A stretch of DNA of 11,666 nucleotides. It comes from DASUFH01 sp036274645 (GTDB lineage Bacteria; Acidobacteriota; Terriglobia; 20CM-2-55-15). The DNA lies in the NCBI GenBank assembly GCA_036274645.1, contig DASUFH010000281.1:1-11666 (forward strand), given 5' to 3'. Positions 7,098 to 11,666 of the stretch are shown in pieces. Under the pieces are notes generated by a model. It ran no database searches. It saw only the letters and a program-made list of their open reading frames with translations, and was not told the DNA's origin. Position numbers and translations under genes: made by a program. The number at the start of each line of letters is the position of its first letter. The first letter of the stretch is position 1.

Positions 7098-8069
7098 TCA
7101 ATTCTCCGGCGCCTCTGCGGGACCCACCAGCACCGTCGTGTGACTCGTGACGAGATACTTCACCCGCAGGTAATAGGCGCATTGCGCCTGAGGCTCGAAC
7201 GCAATCGGGGTCAGGACGGCGTCAAAACGTCCCGGATCGAGCGGATCGAAATACAGCGTGCTGCTCTTCCGCCGTTCAATCACGCGGTAGTCCGTGTCCA
7301 CACCACCGGTCTCAAATGCCCGATACGAGCTGTACGCGTCGGACGGCTGAAACGCGTCAAAGCTCTCCGCCGACACACTGACCGGCGTCAGCTTTATGCC
7401 CAGGGCGGCATAATTCTGTTCCTTCTTCCTGATGATCTTTCGCGCTTCCTCCGCCATGCGGTCGCGCACGGGCGCAAGGTCTTCCGTCTGATATTCCACC
7501 CGGATGAGATCGTAGACACCCTGCTGCGCGGCCAGCGGCACAATCTTGTCGAGCAGCGCCTGGTCCGGATAACGCACCGCCAGATTCTCCTTGATCTGAA
7601 AACCCGCCAGCCGTTCGCGCGCGGTGTTGTCCTTGATCTGATAGTCGTATGTTCGCGTTTGCGTGATGAAATCCACGTAGATATCTTCGGGACGCACTCC
7701 AAGCGCCGCCAGCCCCTGGCGCAGGCGGCTGATCTGGTCCTGCAGTTTCCGGTTCGCTTCCTCCAGCCGGTCCGCTTCCTGATTCAACCCGAAAACCGCC
7801 ACGTATCCTTTGGATGGCAGGCTCACGAGCACCCGTGCGTCGATGAACTGGTATGTCGTCACCAGCAGGTTCGGCTGCTCATTCACCGATTGTTCGGCGG
7901 CAGCGCCCCCGTAGTTGGCCGGCAGACGGCGTTTGCCGCTCTCATCACGCTGTCCGGGATTCTGTTGCGGGGATGCGCCGGCGCGGTTTCCGGCCACCTG
8001 TCCAAACGCGAGGGCGGAGGAGACCAATCCGAACAATATCAGGGACCATACGATCGTCTTCATACGCAT
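7098..8069 (-). CDS. Secreted SIMPL (DUF541) domain protein
   Basis: Encodes 323 residues from ATG 8069. Residues 1-21 (MRMKTIVWSLILFGLVSSALA) are a signal peptide. A disordered Gln/Gly/Asn-rich stretch (22-66) follows. The SIMPL core runs from about 88 to 235: a helix with ADRLEEANRKLQDQISRLRQGL, then ALGVRPEDIYVDFITQTRTYDYQ, AGFQIKENLAVRYPDQALLDKI, AAQQGVYDLIRVEYQTEDL, and a second helix with many Ala and charged residues ending ALGIKL. That is the family's usual order of strands and helices. The remaining ~85 residues are less conserved, with a lone Cys297. SIMPL proteins of Gram-negatives are periplasmic (E. coli YggE is linked to oxidative stress; others assemble as large rings), but no reaction is established. 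It faces HtrA convergently. A 437-base repeat-rich gap lies upstream, so it probably has its own promoter. Confidence 0.85.
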   Translation of the reverse strand: MRMKTIVWSLILFGLVSSALAFGQVAGNRAGASPQQNPGQRDESGKRRLPANYGGAAAEQSVNEQPNLLVTTYQFIDARVLVSLPSKGYVAVFGLNQEADRLEEANRKLQDQISRLRQGLAALGVRPEDIYVDFITQTRTYDYQIKDNTARERLAGFQIKENLAVRYPDQALLDKIVPLAAQQGVYDLIRVEYQTEDLAPVRDRMAEEARKIIRKKEQNYAALGIKLTPVSVSAESFDAFQPSDAYSSYRAFETGGVDTDYRVIERRKSSTLYFDPLDPGRFDAVLTPIAFEPQAQCAYYLRVKYLVTSHTTVLVGPAEAPEN

Positions 8070-8075
8070 TATCAG

Positions 8076-8081
8076 CTCCTT
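8076..8081 (-). promoter_or_regulatory. RBS deciding the start of the SIMPL-domain gene
   Basis: On the minus strand AAGGAG is followed by CTGATA and then ATG (first base 8069), an ideal spacing of 6. A longer start at 8114 would put 15 Pro/Arg/Lys-rich residues before the signal peptide and is rejected. Confidence 0.8.
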
Positions 8082-8240
8082 GGGAAACATCTTTCGGCGC
8101 CTGGGAAATGGCACTTCGAACGCCGTATGAAAAGCGCCGGAACCTGTTGACGGTAGCTGGGTTTGGCGTTCGTATGCGCGGGCGGAAAGCGATCACGGTC
8201 GTACAGGAATATCGGTCAGGCTGTCGGCTCCCCTTCCCCG

Positions 8241-8389
8241 GTTGTCCGTTGTGAGTTGAATTGTTGTGCGATGTCTAATGAATTTGGCGGAATGACCCAT
8301 TGACCCATTGACCAGTAAGCCAATGGGTCATTGAGCCGTTTAGCCAGGTTCATTGCACAGCGGACAACAGCCAGCGCACAACGGACAAC
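8241..8389. repeat. 149-bp foldback repeat with perfect 13-bp inverted ends
   Basis: GTTGTCCGTTGTG (8241-8253) and CACAACGGACAAC (8377-8389) are perfect inverted copies. Between them TGACCCAT is repeated in tandem (8293-8300, 8301-8308), and AATGACCCATTG (8291-8302) can pair over 12 bp with CAATGGGTCATT (8321-8332), as can TGACCCATTG (8301-8310) over 10 bp. GCACAGCGGACAAC (8355-8368) is a direct repeat, with one change, of GCACAACGGACAAC (8376-8389). No protein is coded. It looks like a small non-autonomous or palindromic repeat of a different type from its neighbour. Confidence 0.6.
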
Positions 8390-8396
8390 GAGGGGC

Positions 8397-8463
8397 GGCG
8401 GTCTATGACCGCCCAGTGTTTCGGGATTCTCCACTTTGAAACGTCGGGCGGTCATAGACCGCC
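8397..8463. repeat. Inverted pair of 17-bp palindromes related to the ends of the 4.5-kb element
   Basis: GGCGGTCTATGACCGCC (8397-8413) and its exact reverse complement GGCGGTCATAGACCGCC (8447-8463) flank 33 bases, which contain their own small hairpin GTTTC/GAAAC (8418-8422/8438-8442). Each 17-mer is itself a palindrome with 7-bp arms. The core GTCTATGACC occurs in the left end of the 306-bp element, and the flank GCCCCTACAGCAG resembles the sequence just beyond that element's right end. I infer one dispersed repeat family with short and long forms. Confidence 0.7.
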
Positions 8464-8478
8464 CCTACAGCAGGCACA

Positions 8479-8507
8479 GCAGGCGGGGGCTCCAATGCTC
8501 CCGCTGC
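8479..8507 (-). terminator. Hairpin at the end of the BlaI-type gene, possible terminator
   Basis: GCAGGCGGGGGC (8479-8490) pairs with GCTCCCGCTGC (8497-8507) around a TCCAAT loop, with one mismatch and one bulge. It starts at the last base of the BlaI-type stop codon (minus strand). No T-run follows on that strand, so termination is uncertain. Confidence 0.3.
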
Positions 8508-8923
8508 TACAGGAGGGTTTCGTCCAGCGCGGGGGACGGGGGTTCCTCAGGGTCTATGGCAAATGCAACGTCGCCGCTGAACGACGCCGAATCGAGGAAG
8601 CGCAGCAGGTTTTCGCGGGAGCCATCGAAGAACTGGCTCACGATTCTTGCAACGGCGGCGTCACGGACGTCGATAAAGTCGACCGTGGGAGCGTAGTAAT
8701 ACGTGCGGGACCGCAGGGAGCGCCGCAGGAACCCTTTGGCCTGCAGACGGCCCATGATCGTCATCACGGTGGTATAGGCGAGTGGACGCCACGGATGGAT
8801 CGCATCCTGGACATCCTTCACCGTGGCTGGCGTCAGCCGCCACACGGCCTTCATGATGTCGAGCTCGAGCGGCGTCAGCCACAACGAGCGGCTAGGAACC
8901 TGAAGGGACTCTTGCGTCTTCAA
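8507..8923 (-). CDS. BlaI/MecI/CopY family winged-helix repressor
   Basis: Encodes 138 residues if it starts at TTG 8923. The diagnostic N-terminal domain reads LTPLELDIMKAVW, then ATVKDVQDAI, AYTTVMTIMGRLQAKGFLRR (recognition helix and wing) and RTYYYAPTV. The C-terminal dimerisation part has VARIVSQFFDGSRENLLRFL, as in BlaI and MecI, then a short acidic/Pro tail. These proteins bind palindromic operators as dimers and are usually inactivated by a BlaR1/MecR1-type membrane peptidase encoded alongside; no such partner is in view. The start is the weak point. The frame is open up to ATG 8986, 95 bases inside the S4 gene, while TTG 8923 or TTG 8884 gives normal family length. With TTG 8923 the gene overlaps the S4 gene by 32 bases and is probably translated by coupling. 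As last gene of the surA-like/rqcP group it may control them or a distant target. Confidence 0.88.
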   Translation of the reverse strand: MKTQESLQVPSRSLWLTPLELDIMKAVWRLTPATVKDVQDAIHPWRPLAYTTVMTIMGRLQAKGFLRRSLRSRTYYYAPTVDFIDVRDAAVARIVSQFFDGSRENLLRFLDSASFSGDVAFAIDPEEPPSPALDETLL

Positions 8924-9161
8924 TGATCTCGACCATTTCTCGCGCGCCCTCCTTGCCCGGGGAATGCGGCGGAATCGACAACACACGGAACTTCAGGCGG
9001 CGGCGCGGCAGGTCTAATTCGACCACGTCGCCGACTTTCAGTTCGCGGCCGGCGCGGCCTGGCCCGCCATTCACCCGCGCCCGGCCGGCGTCGCAGGTCT
9101 CTTTGGCCAGGGAGCGCCGCAGAATCAACCGGCTCCACTTTAGGAACAGGTCGAGACGCAT
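8892..9161 (-). CDS. rqcP: S4-domain RNA-binding protein, RqcP/Hsp15 type
   Basis: Encodes 89 residues. An S4 domain fills about 1-57: MRLDLFLKWSRLILRRSLAK, then the typical GRARVNG turn and LKVGDVVEL. Length, the MRLD-x-FLK-x-SRLI-x-RR-x-LAKE opening and the tail closely recall Bacillus RqcP (YabO), which binds obstructed 50S subunits with tRNA and helps RqcH add Ala tails to stalled chains. Proteobacterial Hsp15 (HslR), another 50S-binding S4 protein, is the alternative; it is usually longer with a basic C-terminal extension, which is absent here. AGAGGG precedes the ATG by 5 bases. The gene starts 16 bases after the SurA-like stop and overlaps the BlaI-type gene, so it is mid-operon. Bacillus also has yabO in the mfd neighbourhood, which supports the RqcP reading. 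S4 call firm; RqcP versus Hsp15 likely but not proven. Confidence 0.85.
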   Translation of the reverse strand: MRLDLFLKWSRLILRRSLAKETCDAGRARVNGGPGRAGRELKVGDVVELDLPRRRLKFRVLSIPPHSPGKEGAREMVEIIEDARVPSGS

Positions 9162-9177
9162 CAGGTCCCTCTTCTAA

Positions 9178-10218
9178 TCAGTTTTTCTTGTCCTTGGATT
9201 TGGCGCTCTTCTCGGGTTTGCCCGGCCTGGTCACCGAGCCCGTGTCCGAATAACCCTCGTGAACCTCAACGAAGCCCTCGTTTCGCTGTTTTTCGAGGTA
9301 TTCGCGCACTCTGCCGGGAAGGCGCTGGGAAATGATCGCGCTATAGATGTCGTTCTGGGCCAGCTCAAACGAAAGTTGACCGCCCTCGTGTTTGTCGAGC
9401 ACCTTCAGGATGATGAACCCCTCCGGACGTACGATGATGTTGCTGATCTGGCCTTTCTCGAGCTTCGAGATGGCTTCCAGAAGATCTTCGGCCAGGTTGG
9501 GAAAGTCTTCCTTGAAGATGAAGCCCACGTCGCCGCCGTTGATGGCTGAAGGGGTATCGGAATACCGCGCCGCCAGCTCGCCGAAGTCCTCGCCGCTCTG
9601 CAACTTCATGTAGATTTCGTCGATCTTCTTGCGCTGTTCCGCTTCGGGACCGTTCTTCAGCAGGATGCCGATTTCACCGAGTTCGATTCCGGCTTCACGC
9701 TTGAAATCCTCTTTGTGCTCTTCGTAGAACTTGCGCATCTCCTCGGTGCTGATCACGATACGAGAAGCCACTTCGCGGTTGATGACTTCCTGGGTCACGA
9801 AATCCCGGCACATGTTGTCCCGGACTTCCTCGAGTGACAGACCCTGGTCGCGGATCAGCTTTTCCAGCTCGTCCATGTCCTTGAGCTTGTTTTTCTGGCG
9901 GATCTCATCCAGACGTTTTGCCACCGGCCCCTGACAGTCGACGTCCTGTTCCTTGGCCACCTGCTGCAGGAGCGCGACATCGATCAGGTTACGCAGAACG
10001 TCCTTCGACATCTTCTCGAACAATTCTTTCGCTTCCGCCCCGGTTGCGCCGCTCTGTTTGATCTCGTCATTCAGCTGACGCATTTCCCTGTCCAGCTCAG
10101 ACTTCAGGATGATCGAGTTGTTGACGCGCGCAACGATCTCCTCGACTTTCTTCTGCGCCATTAACGGTGAAGCCAACAGGCCTCCCGCCAAAGCCATGGC
10201 GATCGCCGCTCTATTCAT
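9178..10218 (-). CDS. SurA-like periplasmic peptidyl-prolyl isomerase (parvulin)
   Basis: Encodes 346 residues from ATG 10218. Residues 1-22 (MNRAAIAMALAGGLLASPLMAQ) are a signal peptide. Residues about 25-150 are a helical SurA-N-type chaperone region starting VEEIVARVNNSIILKSELDR. A single parvulin domain covers about 177-278, with LGEIGILL, DFGELAARYSDTPSAINGGDVGF (211-233) and GFIILKVLDK. The chaperone module resumes as a C-terminal helix (281-318), and the end is Lys/Ser-rich (GKPEKSAKSKDKKN). E. coli SurA has two parvulin domains and ~428 residues; this one-domain form is common outside Proteobacteria and also resembles PrsA, but without a lipobox. Role: folding outer-membrane and exported proteins in the periplasm. 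It lies 128 bases downstream of mfd and 16 bases before the S4 gene. GGAGGG 7 bases upstream fixes the start; the TTG two codons earlier is too close to it. Confidence 0.93.
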   Translation of the reverse strand: MNRAAIAMALAGGLLASPLMAQKKVEEIVARVNNSIILKSELDREMRQLNDEIKQSGATGAEAKELFEKMSKDVLRNLIDVALLQQVAKEQDVDCQGPVAKRLDEIRQKNKLKDMDELEKLIRDQGLSLEEVRDNMCRDFVTQEVINREVASRIVISTEEMRKFYEEHKEDFKREAGIELGEIGILLKNGPEAEQRKKIDEIYMKLQSGEDFGELAARYSDTPSAINGGDVGFIFKEDFPNLAEDLLEAISKLEKGQISNIIVRPEGFIILKVLDKHEGGQLSFELAQNDIYSAIISQRLPGRVREYLEKQRNEGFVEVHEGYSDTGSVTRPGKPEKSAKSKDKKN

Positions 10219-10225
10219 GTTCAAA

Positions 10226-10231
10226 CCCTCC
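10226..10231 (-). promoter_or_regulatory. RBS of the SurA-like gene
   Basis: GGAGGG on the minus strand lies 7 bases before ATG 10218. A small hairpin CGGT-TTT-ACCG sits directly upstream and its last bases touch the site, so its folding could affect access. Confidence 0.7.
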
Positions 10232-10244
10232 GGTAAAACCGAAA

Positions 10245-10250
10245 ATTCTA
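10245..10250 (-). promoter_or_regulatory. Possible -10 box upstream of the SurA-like gene
   Basis: TAGAAT on the minus strand is one base from TATAAT, 26 bases before ATG 10218. No good -35 box lies 16-18 bases upstream. If it is real, the surA-like transcript would begin after the structured spacer, which would then belong to the mfd 3' end. Confidence 0.2.
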
Positions 10251-10254
10251 GTCC

Positions 10255-10346
10255 CAGCCGCCCGTGGCGGAAAGCACGAATCCGCCGGAGACGGTACTCC
10301 CGTCTTTCGACCGATCGCGGTCGACTTTGTGCGGCGCCACGGGCTG
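10255..10346 (-). ncRNA. Structured multi-helix spacer between mfd and the SurA-like gene
   Basis: On either strand this 92-base stretch folds into a closed multi-branch shape. The outer helix is CCCGTGGCG (10261-10269) with CGCCACGGG (10335-10343), extended across a bulge by CAGC/GCTG at 10255-10258/10343-10346. An inner helix is GCAC (10274-10277) with GTGC (10329-10332). Inside it are a hairpin TCGACCG-ATCG-CGGTCGA (10307-10324, perfect 7 bp), a hairpin GACGG-TACTC-CCGTC (10290-10304) and a small TCC/GGA stem (10281-10289). It begins right at the mfd stop codon. It does not match a riboswitch class I can recall. It may be an mfd 3' terminator or stabiliser, a leader of the surA-like mRNA, or a dispersed palindromic element. 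Type assignment is tentative. Confidence 0.4.

Positions 10347-11666
<1,320 letters not shown>

Larger units (their letters stand above)
8070..8506. other. Gene-free, repeat-rich stretch of 437 bases
   Basis: No credible gene is present on either strand. The part next to the SIMPL gene (8070-8240) should hold its promoter, but I cannot point to convincing boxes. The rest, 8241-8507, is nearly continuous inverted repeats, listed separately. The next gene (BlaI-type) ends at 8507 on the same strand. Confidence 0.75.

Noticed and set aside
7059..8150. A 363-residue open frame on the plus strand opposite the SIMPL-domain gene
   Set aside because: Its product is Arg/His-rich with no recognisable domain, and the opposite strand has a signal peptide, an ideal ribosome site and a family match. 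It is a shadow of GC-rich codon use.
8291..8389. CRISPR-like array from the repeated TGACCCAT and GCACARCGGACAAC units
   Set aside because: Units are 8-14 bp, only two or three copies, with no regular unique spacers and no cas genes in view.
10255..10346. Cyclic-di-GMP or glycine riboswitch upstream of the SurA-like gene
   Set aside because: The GAAAG stretch recalls part of the c-di-GMP-I aptamer, but the conserved GGGCAAACC and ACGCAAAGCC blocks are missing; the glycine aptamer core is also absent.

Overview
The window is GC-rich, densely coded bacterial chromosome. Most of its products are exported or membrane proteins: a secreted EEP-fold hydrolase, a BrkB/YihY membrane protein, a DUF4139 protein, a DUF4197 protein, an HtrA-type protease, a SIMPL-domain protein and a SurA-like chaperone. 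This mix, with a BlaI-type repressor and a SurA-RqcP arrangement next to mfd, fits a Gram-negative lineage. My best guess is Acidobacteriota, but no rRNA or other decisive marker is present.

Layout: (1) 194-4516, three plus-strand genes: a signal-peptide EEP-family enzyme, a six-segment BrkB/YihY protein, and a 700-residue exported DUF4139 protein with a Gly-rich insert and a C-terminal coiled coil. (2) 4529-4834, a 306-bp non-coding element with about 36-bp terminal inverted repeats and several nested hairpins, lying between convergent genes and looking like a MITE. (3) 4856-5566 (minus), a DUF4197 gene interrupted by one in-frame TGA. (4) 5810-6988 (plus), a membrane-anchored HtrA/Deg serine protease with one PDZ domain. 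(5) 7002-7076, two strong hairpins between convergent genes. (6) 7098-8069 (minus), a secreted SIMPL/DUF541 protein. (7) 8070-8506, a gene-free stretch with two foldback repeats, one of which shares its core with the ends of the 4.5-kb element. (8) 8507-11666 (minus), mfd (5' end outside the window), then a SurA-like parvulin, an RqcP-type S4 protein and a BlaI-type repressor. The last three are packed as a probable operon. The mfd-surA gap holds a multi-helix RNA-like fold.

Functionally this is mainly envelope quality control (HtrA, SurA-like) beside transcription-coupled repair (Mfd) and ribosome rescue (RqcP). I found no defence island, CRISPR array, prophage, biosynthetic cluster, tRNA or rRNA. 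The observations most worth following are the repeat family, the single nonsense codon in the DUF4197 gene, the structured mfd-surA spacer, and the repressor gene overlapping rqcP.
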